DNA of 64,000 bases from JBDTVS01 sp040007095 (GTDB lineage: Bacteria > Acidobacteriota > Vicinamibacteria > Vicinamibacterales > CAVVIG01). The stretch is taken from the NCBI GenBank assembly GCA_040007095.1, contig JBDTVS010000045.1:50418-114417 (forward strand), given 5' to 3'. Position 1 is the first letter of the stretch. Each line of letters begins with the position of its first letter. Shown one piece after another: positions 30,624-43,130 of the stretch. The notes under the pieces were generated by a model. The model was not told the DNA's origin and did no database searches. It saw nothing but the letters and a program-made list of their open reading frames with translations. Made by a program: the position numbers and the translations under genes.

Positions 30624-32677
30624 GAAACCCTCCTATCGGATAGTGACCCAGTAAACGGGGAGAGTAGTTTACCTAAAGTCGTCGAAAAACGCTTCGATGC
30701 TGGCCAGGTTGTCCACGGCCGGCGCCGGGGGCAGGGACGCCACAAACCGCCGACCATAAGCTTTCGTGCGCAGACGGGGATCCAGAATCGCGAGGACGCC
30801 CCGGTCGCTCCGGTGCCGGATCAGGCGGCCGAGGCCCTGTTGCAGGGTCAGAATCGCCAACGGCACCTGATACTCGCCGAACGGCTCGCCGCCCCGACTG
30901 CGAATCGCGTCGATGCGAGCGGCGGTGATCGGGTCGCTCGGTGAGGCGAACGGGATCTTGTCGATGACGACGCAGCTCAGGGCGTCGCCTACGACGTCCA
31001 CGCCCTGCCAGAAGCTCGACGTCGCAAGCAGCACGGAGTGTGGGGTTTCGCGGAACTGCTTCAGCAACTGCGAGCGCGGCACGGTGCCCTGCACGAAGAT
31101 CGGGTAATCGAGCGCCATCTCGGCAATCGCCTGGACCTCGCGCAGCGTTGCGTAGCTCGTAAAGAGGACAAAGGCGCGCCCTCGCGATCGCCGCAGAATC
31201 TGAACCACTTCCCGCCCAGCCGCGAGGGCAAAGTCCGCCGATCGCGGGTCGGGCATGCGCGGCGGCAGATACAGAATCGCCTGCCGGGTGTAGTCGAATT
31301 CCGAGGGAAGACGCAGCTCGGCGGCGTCGCCGATGCCGAGCCGGTCGCGGATATAGTCGAAGCGGCCGTCGACAGTCAATGTGGCCGAGGTCAACACGGT
31401 CGAGCGCATGCGATCCAGCAACAGCGTCCTGACGATCTTCGACACGTCGATCGGCGCCGCGCGCAGGAACACACCGCGGCCGCGGATCTCGACGAAGTAG
31501 ACATAGTCCGGATCGCCGGTCCGCATCAGGAACCGCAGCTCGTCGCGCAGCTCGCCGGCGCGCCGCGCCAGCGAACCGGCGTCGTCGGTCCGCGGGGAAT
31601 CGGTCTCCGAGTCCTGCGCGCCCTGCCGCGGCACTTTGAGCAGCGATAGGACGGCCTCGACCAGATCGAGGGCCCCGCTCAACCGACCGGCCGCTTCACG
31701 CGCGTCGCTCAGCGTCGCCTCGGTCGCGCGCACCCGGTCATCGCTTCGCGAGCGCCCTTCGGTGCGGTGGGCGGACGACAGCGCCATGAAGAAATCGCGC
31801 GCGCGGTTTCTCAAGCCCTGAAGCGCTCTGTCGATCTCATCTCGAGCCTTGCGGTCCTCGAGTCCGCCCGAGGCGACCAGCCGCTCGAGATCCCGCGCCA
31901 GGTCTTCGATCCGGTAGGTGCTGACGCTGAATCCGAAATACTGGGTGACTACGTCTTCGAGCTGGTGCGCTTCGTCGATGATCGCCTGATTGCACGCCGG
32001 AATGACTTCGCCGTACGCGCTCTGCCGTACCGACGCGTCGGCACACAGCAGGTGGTGGTTGACGATGACGAGGTCGGACTCTGCCGCGCGCTGCCGCATC
32101 TTCGTGACGAAACAGTCTTCGTACCGTGGACAGTCCGTGCCGAGGCAGGTTTCGGCGGTCGCCGAAATGTCGTTCCAGAACGGCAGATCCTCCGGCAGAT
32201 CCTCGAGCTCCGCCCGATCGCCGATCTCCGTACGCGCTGACCACTCGCGAATCGTGGGCAGGAAGACGCTGTGCACGGATGGGCCGGACGCGCCGTCGCC
32301 GAGCTGATCCAGCCGGTGCAGGCAGAGATAGTTCGCGCGGCCCTTCATATAGGTCGCGGTGAACGGCACCCCCAGCGCAGCGCGCAGCGCCGGAATATCC
32401 TTGAAATAGATCTGCTCCTGCAGATTCTTCGTGCCGGTCGAGATCAGCGTTCGCTGGCCGCTCAGGATCGCCGGTGCGAGGTAGGCAAGCGTTTTGCCAG
32501 TGCCGGTGCCGGCTTCCGCGAGCACGATGCCGCCGCTCTCGAAAACGTCGGCGGCCGCCCTGGCCATCTCGATCTGGCTCTGGCGCGGCTCGAAGCCTGG
32601 CAGGGTCCGCGCGAGCGAGCCGTCGGTCGAGAAGACGGCGGCGGCCTGTTCGCGCAAGGGCGCGCGCCCGCGGCCCG

Positions 32678-33937
<1,260 letters not shown>

Positions 33938-34029
33938 ATGTCAGCTCAGCACGTTGAAGTGAACTGTACAGCCTGAAGTTGAAGTCTCGAGTCTCCGGCC
34001 CCCTGGCGGCGCCGACTCGGATCTCCCAC

Positions 34030-34500
34030 TCACACTTCAGACTTCAGACTCTCAGTCGTTCGGCCTCTCTCCGCGTCGGCAATCTGGTCGATCCGTCGCT
34101 GGTGGCGGCCGCCGTCAAACGGTGTGTCGAGCCACAGAGTAAGAATCTCGTCGGCGAGGGCAGGCGCGACAATGCGTCCGCCCATCGAGAGGACGTTGGC
34201 GTCGTTGTGCTGGCGTGAGAGGCGGGCCGTATACAGATCGTTACACAACGCGGCCCGTGTGCCGGGCACTTTGTTGGCGGCGATTTGTTCGCCCTGGCCG
34301 CTGCCGCCAATTACGATTCCGCGATCGGCGCGCCCGCCGGCGACGGCCCGCGCGACGTTCAAGCAGATCGGCGGGTAGTCCACCGGCTCTTCGCTGTGCG
34401 TTCCATGATCCTCGACGCTGTGGCCCAACCGCTGCAGTGTGGCTTTCAGGTGTTCTTTGAGGAGGAAGCCCGCGTGATCGGCGCCGATGGCGATACGCAC
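34030..34500 (-). CDS. rpiB: Ribose-5-phosphate isomerase B, Glu-type
   Basis: 156 residues. 'IAIGADHAGFLLKEHL' opens the protein; 'SRQHNDANVLSMGGR' is conserved. The catalytic loop reads 'IGGSGQGEQIAANK': the E. coli RpiB cysteine is replaced by glycine (about G65) and a Glu (E71) is present, as in the M. tuberculosis enzyme, where that Glu is the base. GTG 34500 is chosen where homology begins; there is no ribosome site but a TACAAT hexamer sits 8 nt upstream. Role: pentose phosphate pathway. Confidence 0.93.
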   Translation of the reverse strand: MRIAIGADHAGFLLKEHLKATLQRLGHSVEDHGTHSEEPVDYPPICLNVARAVAGGRADRGIVIGGSGQGEQIAANKVPGTRAALCNDLYTARLSRQHNDANVLSMGGRIVAPALADEILTLWLDTPFDGGRHQRRIDQIADAERGRTTESLKSEV

Positions 34501-34508
34501 GAATGGCG

Positions 34509-34514
34509 ATTGTA
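34509..34514 (-). promoter_or_regulatory. Candidate -10 of a leaderless gene (rpiB)
   Basis: TACAAT on the minus strand, 8 nt before the GTG of rpiB; an overlapping TATAGT lies 5 nt further upstream. No Shine-Dalgarno sequence between them. Confidence 0.4.
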
Positions 34515-34627
34515 CTATAGGGTCCGGCTCGTGACAGGGCCCGCGGAGGCCTCGCGAACCCGGTATGCCCCGGGGCGCGGGTTCGTTCTCCACGTTGAAG
34601 TCCGTCTTGCGCTCCTCCCCGGAACCT

Positions 34628-35797
34628 ATGCAACCAACTGTCGTCATCACTCCCCGCGGCGAAGAGCGCGTCCATGGCGGCCACCCCTGGGTCTACCGAA
34701 GCGACCTCGCCGATGTCCGCGCGCAACCAGGAGACGTCGTGAACGTTCGCGGCGCCCGCGGCCACCCGGTTGGCGTGGCGTTGTACAGCAGCCACTCCCA
34801 GATCGCCATTCGAATGCTGGCGCAGGCTCACGGTCCCGATGCGCCCGCAATTGAGGAACTCCTGCGCCGGCGGATCGAGGCGGCGGCCGATTTCAGGCAG
34901 TCGCTGGCGATTGATGCGACCGCCTATCGCCTGATCCACGGCGAAGCGGACCTCCTGCCATCGCTCATCGTCGATCGCTACGGCGACTACCTTGTCGTGC
35001 AGACGCTCTCGCAGGGCATGGATCGGTTGCTGCCGTCAGTGGTCCGGATCCTGAGGGATATCTTCCACCCCCAGGGGATTCTGGCGCGCAACGACCCTCG
35101 GGCTCGCCTGCTCGAGGGCTTGGAGCAACGAATCGACGTGCTGGCGGGAGACATTCCGGAAACGGTTCAGGTGACCGAGATTGGCATCGAATACGCGGTA
35201 AACCTTCGACTGGGTCAGAAGACCGGGCTGTTTCTCGACCAGCGCGAGAACCGGGCCGCCGCCAGGCAGTACGCGCGCGGCCGTCTGCTTGACTGCTTCA
35301 GCTACCATGGGGGGTTCGCTCTGGCGCTGGGCCGCGGCTGTCAGGAGACCATCGCGTACGACGTCTCAGAAGCCGCCGTCGCCCGGATCCGCGCCAACGG
35401 GGTCCGGAACGGGGTCGTGATCGACGCTCGCGCCGGCAATGTCTTTGACGAGCTCCGGGGGCTGGAGCGCCTCGGTGAGCGATTCGACACCATCGTGCTC
35501 GACCCACCGGCGTTTGCCAAGAACAAGGCCGCCGTCGCGAAAGCGACGACCGGCTACAAGGAGATCAATCTGCGCGCGCTGCGCCTGCTGTCGGCCGGCG
35601 GCACCCTCGTGACCTGCAGTTGTTCGTACAACGTCAGCGAGGCGATGTTCGGCGAGATTGTCTACGACGCCGCGGTCGACGCGCAGGCCCATGTGGCGGT
35701 GGTCGAAAAACGGATGCAGGGCCGCGATCACCCGGTGTTGCTTGGCGTCCCGGAGACGTACTATCTCAAGTGCTTGATCCTTCGAAAGCTCTCCTGA
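34628..35797 (+). CDS. Class I rRNA (cytosine-C5) methyltransferase, RlmI/YccW-like
   Basis: 390 residues. N-terminal PUA domain ('VVITPRGEERVHGGHPWVYR'), a central EEHEE linker, and a C-terminal Rossmann-fold methyltransferase: 'LLDCFSYHGGFAL' (SAM motif I), 'VLDPPAFAKNK' and 'VTCSCSYNVS' with the catalytic Cys. RlmI methylates C1962 of 23S rRNA in E. coli; the target here is assumed by homology. ATG 34628 matches the start of the PUA domain. Divergent from rpiB. Confidence 0.9.
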   Translation: MQPTVVITPRGEERVHGGHPWVYRSDLADVRAQPGDVVNVRGARGHPVGVALYSSHSQIAIRMLAQAHGPDAPAIEELLRRRIEAAADFRQSLAIDATAYRLIHGEADLLPSLIVDRYGDYLVVQTLSQGMDRLLPSVVRILRDIFHPQGILARNDPRARLLEGLEQRIDVLAGDIPETVQVTEIGIEYAVNLRLGQKTGLFLDQRENRAAARQYARGRLLDCFSYHGGFALALGRGCQETIAYDVSEAAVARIRANGVRNGVVIDARAGNVFDELRGLERLGERFDTIVLDPPAFAKNKAAVAKATTGYKEINLRALRLLSAGGTLVTCSCSYNVSEAMFGEIVYDAAVDAQAHVAVVEKRMQGRDHPVLLGVPETYYLKCLILRKLS

Positions 35798-35804
35798 ACC
35801 ACCA

Positions 35805-36554
35805 GTGACACACACGACGCACTCTCCTTCCCGGACCGCGGCCGCTGCGCGGCTGGCCTTGAAGAACCTCGCCCGTCCGGTCGGAAGCTTCGACGCCAGC
35901 CGGTATTTCCGGGGCACCGTCGACCTCCGCTTTCTCAACGTCGGCACGGTCGCCGTGCGTGCGCTGGCGCGATCGATTCACGCGGAACACGCCGCCGTGT
36001 GGACCATCGACGACGCCGTCCTCTTCGCGGACACGCTGATCGTCGATCAATATCTCGAGGTCAAGGGCGTCGGCATCGAGCTGCTGGCCCGCTATCGGCG
36101 CGATTTCACCCCACGCCTGCTCACGACGTGGAAGCGCTGGCTCGCGAGCGGCCATGCCGCCAACTGGGCGACGACGGATGCCATTTGCGGGAGCCTGATC
36201 GGACCGGTGCTTGTCGCGCATCCAGGCCTGGCGCCCACGATGCGCGAGTGGGCACGCCACCGCAGTCTGTGGGTGCGTCGAGCCTCCGCCGTCAGCCTGA
36301 TTCCTTCGCTGCGAAAAGGCGCGGCACTCGACCTCGCGTACCACATCGCGTCGGCACTCAGCGATGACCAGGAGGATCTGATTCAGAAAGCCGTGGGGTG
36401 GACGCTGCGGGAGGCCGGCAAAGCGGACCCGGCCCGGCTGGACCGATATCTCCGTCAACACGGTCCGGCGATTCCGCGGACGACGGTTCGCTATGCAATC
36501 GAGCGGTTTCCGCGGATGAAGCGGCTCGAATTGCTTCGGGCCACGAGGACATGA
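35805..36554 (+). CDS. DNA alkylation repair protein, AlkD-like
   Basis: 249 residues, all-helical ALK/HEAT-like repeats. 'NWATTDAICGSLIGP', 'LWVRRASAVSLI', 'EDLIQKAVGWTLREAGK' and 'IPRTTVRYAIERFP' are typical of the AlkD family, which excises N3- and N7-alkylpurines. The aromatic and acidic pocket residues (W..., D in 'NWATTDA') are in place. GTG 35805, 7 bases after the methyltransferase stop; followed by a TTG-started membrane protein one base after its own stop. Confidence 0.88.
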   Translation: MTHTTHSPSRTAAAARLALKNLARPVGSFDASRYFRGTVDLRFLNVGTVAVRALARSIHAEHAAVWTIDDAVLFADTLIVDQYLEVKGVGIELLARYRRDFTPRLLTTWKRWLASGHAANWATTDAICGSLIGPVLVAHPGLAPTMREWARHRSLWVRRASAVSLIPSLRKGAALDLAYHIASALSDDQEDLIQKAVGWTLREAGKADPARLDRYLRQHGPAIPRTTVRYAIERFPRMKRLELLRATRT

Positions 36555-36555
36555 T

Positions 36556-38865
36556 TTGAGCACGGAACCCGGGCGCACCATGGACATTGACGGACACAAA
36601 GGCCGAGTGCTGCCGTGGCTGCTGGCGGCGCTGTTCTACGTGGGCTTCACGATTGCCCAGACGTGGCCGCTCGTCACCCGCCTCGCCGTCGTCATCCCGC
36701 ACGATCCTGGCGACCCGATCTTGAATGCGTGGATCGTCTGGTGGAACGCGCACGCGGTCCCGTTCACAGCCGCGTGGTGGAACGCGCCGGCGTTCTGGCC
36801 GTCGAACGGCGCGCTGGCGTTCTCAGAGGTGCTATTGGGTCTGGCGCCGATCACGACGCCGGTTCAATGGCTGGGCGGGAGTCCAATCACCGCCTACAAC
36901 GTCGCCTTTCTTTTGACGTTTCCGCTCTCCGCGCTTGCCGCGCACGCGCTCGTTTATCGACTGACGGGGCGTCACACGGCCGCGTTCATCGGCGGACTCG
37001 TCTACGGCTTCAATCCGTTCCGAGTCGCGCATTTTCCACAGATTCAGGTGATGGCTTCGTACTGGATGCCGGTCGCACTGCTCGGGCTCCACGAGTATCT
37101 CGCTCATCACCGGCGCCGCTGGCTGGTCTTGTTTGGCGTCGCGTGGCTCATGCAGGCGCTGTCGAACGGCTACTACATGCTGTTCTTTCCGGTCCTGGTC
37201 GGCGTGTGGATCCTGTGGTTCGCCGGCTCGCGGCGTACCGCGCGCGCGGTCGGCGAGATCGTCGCCGCGTGGGCGATCGCGTCGATCCCGCTGATTCCAC
37301 TACTCTGGTCGTACCGTCGGATTCACTCGGCGTTCAGCTTTCAGCGCGACCTCGGCGAGGTCAACCGATTCGGCGCCGACGTCACGTCGCTGCTCGACGC
37401 ATCGCCGCTGATGAAATTCTGGACGCTGCGGTCGTTTCACCAGCCCGAAGGAGAGCTGTTTCCCGGCGTGACGGCGGCGCTGCTCGTCCTGGCGCTGGTG
37501 ATTCACGTGTGCTGGCGATCCGAGCGGGTGATGCGGGTGCCTCGGGTGGCGAGGCTGTTGCTGGCGGCTGCGGCCGTATTCGTCGGGATTGGGCTGAGCT
37601 CGCTGCTGCTCGGCGGCTGGGCGATCACCGTCGGCAATGTCACCCTGCTATCGGTCCGCGTGGCCAGCAAACCGCTGTCGATCGGCGTGATGCTGCTTGC
37701 GGGCGCATTGCTGCTCATCCCTCGCTTTCCCGACGCCTGGCGACGCCGTTCCCCGCTGATGTTTTACGCGCTCGCCATGGGCTTGATGTACTGGCTGTGC
37801 ATGGGCCCGCGGCCGCACCTGCTCGGTGCGCCGTTCATGGCTCGCGGTCCGTACAGCCTGTTGATGCTGCTCCCCGGATACGATTCGATTCGCGTGCCGG
37901 CGCGCTTCGCGATGCTGGCGGCGTTGTGCCTGTCGGTCGTGGCGGCGCTCTCGTTCGCGCGCCTGACCTCCCGCATGAGCCGGATGCCGCGGCTGATCCT
38001 CGCGGCAGTCGTGGCTTGCGGCGTGCTGGCCGACAGTGCGATTGGCGAGATGCCGCTGAGGGCCTTGCCGCTTCGCCTCGCGTCGCTCGAATCGCTGCCC
38101 GGCCGCGCGCCCGTTGTGGAACTGCCGATGGGCTTCAGCGGAGACGACCTGGCGGCGATGTATCGTGGTATGTACCACCAACGGCCGGTCCTGAACGGGT
38201 ACAGCGGATTCTTTCCGCCGAGTTACGACGTATTGCGCCTCGGCTTCGCGCTCCGCGACCCGCAGATGTTCGACGTCCTCACCGCCCGCAGCCCCATGAT
38301 CGTCGTCGTCGACACCGCCCGCGACCCCGAGGGCCAGTGGGCAAAGCAGGTGGCCGCGCGTCCCGGCGCGACGCTGGAGCGTGTCGAGGCCGGGCGCAAG
38401 GTGTTTTCGCTGGCGGCCGGTTCGTGGCCGGAGGAAGTGATAGTCCCCAGCCTGCCGATTCGGTCCGTGACCGCCAACATCAACGCCGACCGCATGCCGC
38501 TCGTGCTGGACGGGAACCTGGACACGTGCTGGGACAGCGGCGCCCAACTGGGCGCCGAAAACGTCACCATCGACCTCGGCTCGACGCGGGCGGTCGAGGG
38601 CGTGACGATGACGCTTGGATCGCATCCGCTTGATTTCCCGCGGACGCTGGTCATCGAAAGCTCCGAAGACGGCCTGAGGTGGACGGCGCGCTGGCAGGGA
38701 AGCCCGGCGGCGGTCGCGTTCGCCGCCGCCATTCGTCATCCCAAGCAGATGCCGCTGTTCTTCGAGCTGCCGAAGGTCGCGGCGCGAATGATCCGGTTGC
38801 GACAGGTCGGTCACGACCCGAATTTCCACTGGTTGATTTTCGAGTTGGCCGTGCACGGGCGCTAG
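36556..38865 (+). CDS. Multi-TM GT-C-like protein with C-terminal discoidin-like domain
   Basis: 769 residues from TTG 36556 (GAGGA 10 nt upstream; ATG 36580 is an alternative). About eleven membrane helices cover 20-480; an early loop holds 'PHDPGDPILNAWIVWW', typical of GT-C-like transferases with an acidic pair near the first loop. After a periplasmic segment the tail (about 640-769) looks like an F5/8 type C domain: 'LVLDGNLDTCWDSGAQ', 'ENVTIDLGSTRAVEGVTMTL', 'LVIESSEDGLRWTARWQG'. A lipid-linked sugar transferase with a carbohydrate-binding tail is an inference; specificity is unknown. Confidence 0.75.
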   Translation: MSTEPGRTMDIDGHKGRVLPWLLAALFYVGFTIAQTWPLVTRLAVVIPHDPGDPILNAWIVWWNAHAVPFTAAWWNAPAFWPSNGALAFSEVLLGLAPITTPVQWLGGSPITAYNVAFLLTFPLSALAAHALVYRLTGRHTAAFIGGLVYGFNPFRVAHFPQIQVMASYWMPVALLGLHEYLAHHRRRWLVLFGVAWLMQALSNGYYMLFFPVLVGVWILWFAGSRRTARAVGEIVAAWAIASIPLIPLLWSYRRIHSAFSFQRDLGEVNRFGADVTSLLDASPLMKFWTLRSFHQPEGELFPGVTAALLVLALVIHVCWRSERVMRVPRVARLLLAAAAVFVGIGLSSLLLGGWAITVGNVTLLSVRVASKPLSIGVMLLAGALLLIPRFPDAWRRRSPLMFYALAMGLMYWLCMGPRPHLLGAPFMARGPYSLLMLLPGYDSIRVPARFAMLAALCLSVVAALSFARLTSRMSRMPRLILAAVVACGVLADSAIGEMPLRALPLRLASLESLPGRAPVVELPMGFSGDDLAAMYRGMYHQRPVLNGYSGFFPPSYDVLRLGFALRDPQMFDVLTARSPMIVVVDTARDPEGQWAKQVAARPGATLERVEAGRKVFSLAAGSWPEEVIVPSLPIRSVTANINADRMPLVLDGNLDTCWDSGAQLGAENVTIDLGSTRAVEGVTMTLGSHPLDFPRTLVIESSEDGLRWTARWQGSPAAVAFAAAIRHPKQMPLFFELPKVAARMIRLRQVGHDPNFHWLIFELAVHGR

Positions 38866-38884
38866 ACTGAAGTTCTTTGGCAGG

Positions 38885-38902
38885 GCGGCGTCAACACGCC
38901 GC
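38885..38902 (+). repeat. Perfect 7-bp hairpin before the PIG-V-like gene
   Basis: GCGGCGT, loop CAAC, ACGCCGC, in the 62-base gap between the two membrane-protein genes. No T-run follows. Confidence 0.4.
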
Positions 38903-38927
38903 GAGATCGTGCTTCGATTCGAACTCT

Positions 38928-40391
38928 ATGAATAGTGAACGCGCGCCGTTGTGGGCCCGGGCCGCAGACTTTCTCGCGCTCGCGCTCGTCGCCGTGGCGG
39001 CGGTCACGGCGGCTTCGGGCGGATTTCGTCTTCGTACTCCTATCGGCCGCATCGCCCTGACCTCGCCGGGTCGGCTGATCCTGTGGGCGGTGGCATTAGT
39101 GGTCGTGCGTCACCTCATCGCACGACAGCAGCCGGTCTATCGCCATCTGCCTGCGCTCCTGTCACGGTGGGCCCGCGGGGCGCCGCTCCGCGCGGCGGTC
39201 GGCGCATTCTTCGGCACACGTCCGGCGATCTTCTTTGTCGGTTATCTGGCCGTGATCATGATCGGTTACGCGCCCGGCGTCGGCCCGCGACCGGGCGATC
39301 CGCCGTATCGCGATTACGACAACGAGCTGCTCAATCTGCCGCTGCGGTGGGATGCCGGCTGGTACTTGCAAATTGCGAATCCCAACTGGGGGTACAGCTA
39401 CGACAATCGGGGCGGCGCCGGCGTTCAGCAGAACATCGTTTTCTGGCCTGCCTACCCGTTGACGGTCAGGATCGCGGCGCTGCTGCTGGGGAACAACAAG
39501 GGATCGTTCCTGCTCGCCGGCACGCTGATTTCGCTGATCGCGTTTCTTTGCGCGCTGGTGTACGTGTACGTGCTGGCGCGAGACGATCTCGACAAAGAGC
39601 AAGCGTCGATCGCGTTGTGGTTCCTCGCGGCGTATCCCTTCGCGTTTTTCTACGGCGCGGTCTATACGGAGTCGCTGTTCCTGCTGAGCGCGGCCGGGGC
39701 CTTCTATCACCTGAGACACCGGGAGCTGGTTCGAGCGGGTGCGTGGGGATTGGTGGCCGGTCTCACCCGGGCGAACGGGTGTTTTCTGTGCGTGCCGCTG
39801 GCACTGATGGCGATCTCGCCGTGGCTGCCGGCGGCGATCGAGCGCGCTGGCCGGGCATCGGGCGCCGACATGACGGACGGCCGTAGCGCGGCAGTGCTGC
39901 CCAAGCTGGCCGCGGCGGCGATGCCGTGCGTGGGCACGATGATCTACTCCGCGTTTGTGTGGACGTTGACCGGCAATCCGTTCTCCTGGGTCGTGGGCCA
40001 CGCCGCCTGGGGGCGCAGCTACACCGGCCTGACCTCGCTCGTCACGGACCGCTACACATTCATCGCGAACCAGGGCGTCTACAGCTACATCTCGCAGCTT
40101 CCTATCGATCTGCTGAACGCCGTGGGCGTCATCTTCGTGCTCGCGACCGTGTGGCCGGTCGCGCGCCGGTTCGGAATAGCCTATGCGGCCTTCATCCTGA
40201 TCAACATCCTGGTGCCGATCGCGGATGGCGGTCTGCTGTCGGCGGGACGGTTTTCATCGGTGCTCTTTCCAGCATTCCTGTGGATGGCGAGCGTAGTGCC
40301 TCCAAGCCACCGGTCCGGCTGGATCGCCACCTTCGCGGCCAGTCAAGCCTTGAACGCCACCCTCTTCTATACGTGGCGGCCGCTGTACTAA
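38928..40391 (+). CDS. PIG-V-like mannosyltransferase family membrane protein
   Basis: 487 residues, about ten membrane helices. The first large loop contains 'LRWDAGWYLQIANPNWGY', which matches the R-W-D-A-x-W-Y motif of PIG-V (GPI mannosyltransferase II) and bacterial relatives; 'YTESLFLLSAAGAFYHL' and 'GLTRANG' also fit. Enzymes of this GT-C group use polyprenyl-phosphate mannose. ATG 38928 is chosen over an earlier start that would add a hydrophilic tail; no ribosome site is evident. Neighbouring GT-C-like protein suggests a shared surface glycan or glycoprotein pathway. Confidence 0.8.
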   Translation: MNSERAPLWARAADFLALALVAVAAVTAASGGFRLRTPIGRIALTSPGRLILWAVALVVVRHLIARQQPVYRHLPALLSRWARGAPLRAAVGAFFGTRPAIFFVGYLAVIMIGYAPGVGPRPGDPPYRDYDNELLNLPLRWDAGWYLQIANPNWGYSYDNRGGAGVQQNIVFWPAYPLTVRIAALLLGNNKGSFLLAGTLISLIAFLCALVYVYVLARDDLDKEQASIALWFLAAYPFAFFYGAVYTESLFLLSAAGAFYHLRHRELVRAGAWGLVAGLTRANGCFLCVPLALMAISPWLPAAIERAGRASGADMTDGRSAAVLPKLAAAAMPCVGTMIYSAFVWTLTGNPFSWVVGHAAWGRSYTGLTSLVTDRYTFIANQGVYSYISQLPIDLLNAVGVIFVLATVWPVARRFGIAYAAFILINILVPIADGGLLSAGRFSSVLFPAFLWMASVVPPSHRSGWIATFAASQALNATLFYTWRPLY

Positions 40392-40471
40392 GGACCCTGG
40401 CGGGAATAAAGCTGCCACTGCCTTCTTCCCGCCCGGGCCCAGGACGGACACTGTCCGACCTCGGCCCAGTA

Positions 40472-40599
40472 GTGGGTCACGTTCGGCGGCTTCACGGGGT
40501 TCACTACCCGAGCCACCGCGAAGACATGCTGTTTGTGCGCTCTCTGGCGCCTGACGACCTGCGGTCATCCCGCCGCCCAGACCGCCGAATTTGACCCAC
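40472..40599. repeat. 18-nt imperfect inverted repeat, 128 bp overall
   Basis: Arms 40472-40489 and 40582-40599 pair at 16 of 18 positions (GTGGGTCACGTTCGGCGG against CCGCCGAATTTGACCCAC). They bound 92 bases with no open frame, in the gap between the PIG-V-like gene and thiC. The gap also has GGCGGGAA/TTCCCGCC near its left end. Confidence 0.6.
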
Positions 40600-40650
40600 G
40601 ATCCACCTTCACGAGCCGTGCGTCTGGGTCCGGCGGTTGCGATAGACTAG

Positions 40651-42486
<1,836 letters not shown>

Positions 42487-42519
42487 GTGGGAGCGTTGAT
42501 TGTCGTGCCTGAGGTGTGA

Positions 42520-43065
42520 CTATTTTTCGGTGACCGGCACGAACTGAATGATCGTCCTGAACCTGGCGGGCTGGCCTCCGGGTTTGGGATTCGGGTAGCC
42601 TTCCGATACTGCGGTCTGGAAATCCTTGATCGTCACACCTGGCGGGAACGCCATGGTGTCCTCGCGGTATTTGCCGACTTCGAACCCGTAGGTGGCCGGC
42701 GCCTCGAAGATGACCTCGCCCTTCTGCTTCAGGATGGTGCGGTAGTACGCGACCAGGTCGTTGAACGGGGTGGCCGAGCCGAAGATATAGTACCGCTGGC
42801 CCCGGCCTGCGTCGTACGACGCGATGAACTGCGACGCCGGATAAATCGGCAGACCGAGCGTCGCCTCGGTTGGAGCCGCTGCCGCAGGTGCGGAAGGTGC
42901 GGGCCGCGCCGCCTGGGCGGGGGCGGCAGGGGGCGGAGCGACGGTTGCCGGCGCCGCGGGTTGAACGGGCGCAGCCGGTTGCCCCGAGCCCGGACGCGGG
43001 AACGGCTGCGGCACAGGCGGCTGCTGCGCGCCAGCGAGCAACGCGACGAGAATGAGGCCCAGCAT
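42520..43065 (-). CDS. Secreted proline/alanine-rich protein, unknown function
   Basis: 181 residues. An N-terminal signal peptide ('MLGLILVALLAGAQQPP'), a Pro/Ala-rich low-complexity linker (about 15-65), and a conserved-looking C-terminal domain ('LPIYPASQFIASYDAG', 'YYIFGSATPFNDLVAYYRT', 'FPPGVTIKDF', 'FRTIIQFVP'). I do not recognise a family. ATG 43065 is chosen because a perfect TATAAT sits 6 nt upstream and the signal peptide starts there. Divergent from htpX. Confidence 0.7.
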   Translation of the reverse strand: MLGLILVALLAGAQQPPVPQPFPRPGSGQPAAPVQPAAPATVAPPPAAPAQAARPAPSAPAAAAPTEATLGLPIYPASQFIASYDAGRGQRYYIFGSATPFNDLVAYYRTILKQKGEVIFEAPATYGFEVGKYREDTMAFPPGVTIKDFQTAVSEGYPNPKPGGQPARFRTIIQFVPVTEK

Positions 43066-43071
43066 TCCCCG

Positions 43072-43077
43072 ATTATA
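43072..43077 (-). promoter_or_regulatory. -10 hexamer of a leaderless gene (secreted protein)
   Basis: TATAAT on the minus strand, 6 nt (CGGGGA) before the ATG at 43065. Transcription would begin at the start codon. Confidence 0.55.
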
Positions 43078-43117
43078 CGTCTCTGCTGAACCGCCCGCGC
43101 CCGATCGCGCGTCACAA

Positions 43118-43123
43118 TAGAAT
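43118..43123 (+). promoter_or_regulatory. -10 hexamer of a leaderless gene (htpX)
   Basis: TAGAAT, 7 nt before the htpX ATG at 43131, with no Shine-Dalgarno. With the hexamer at 43072-43077 it makes a compact divergent promoter pair. Confidence 0.5.
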
Positions 43124-43130
43124 ACACACC

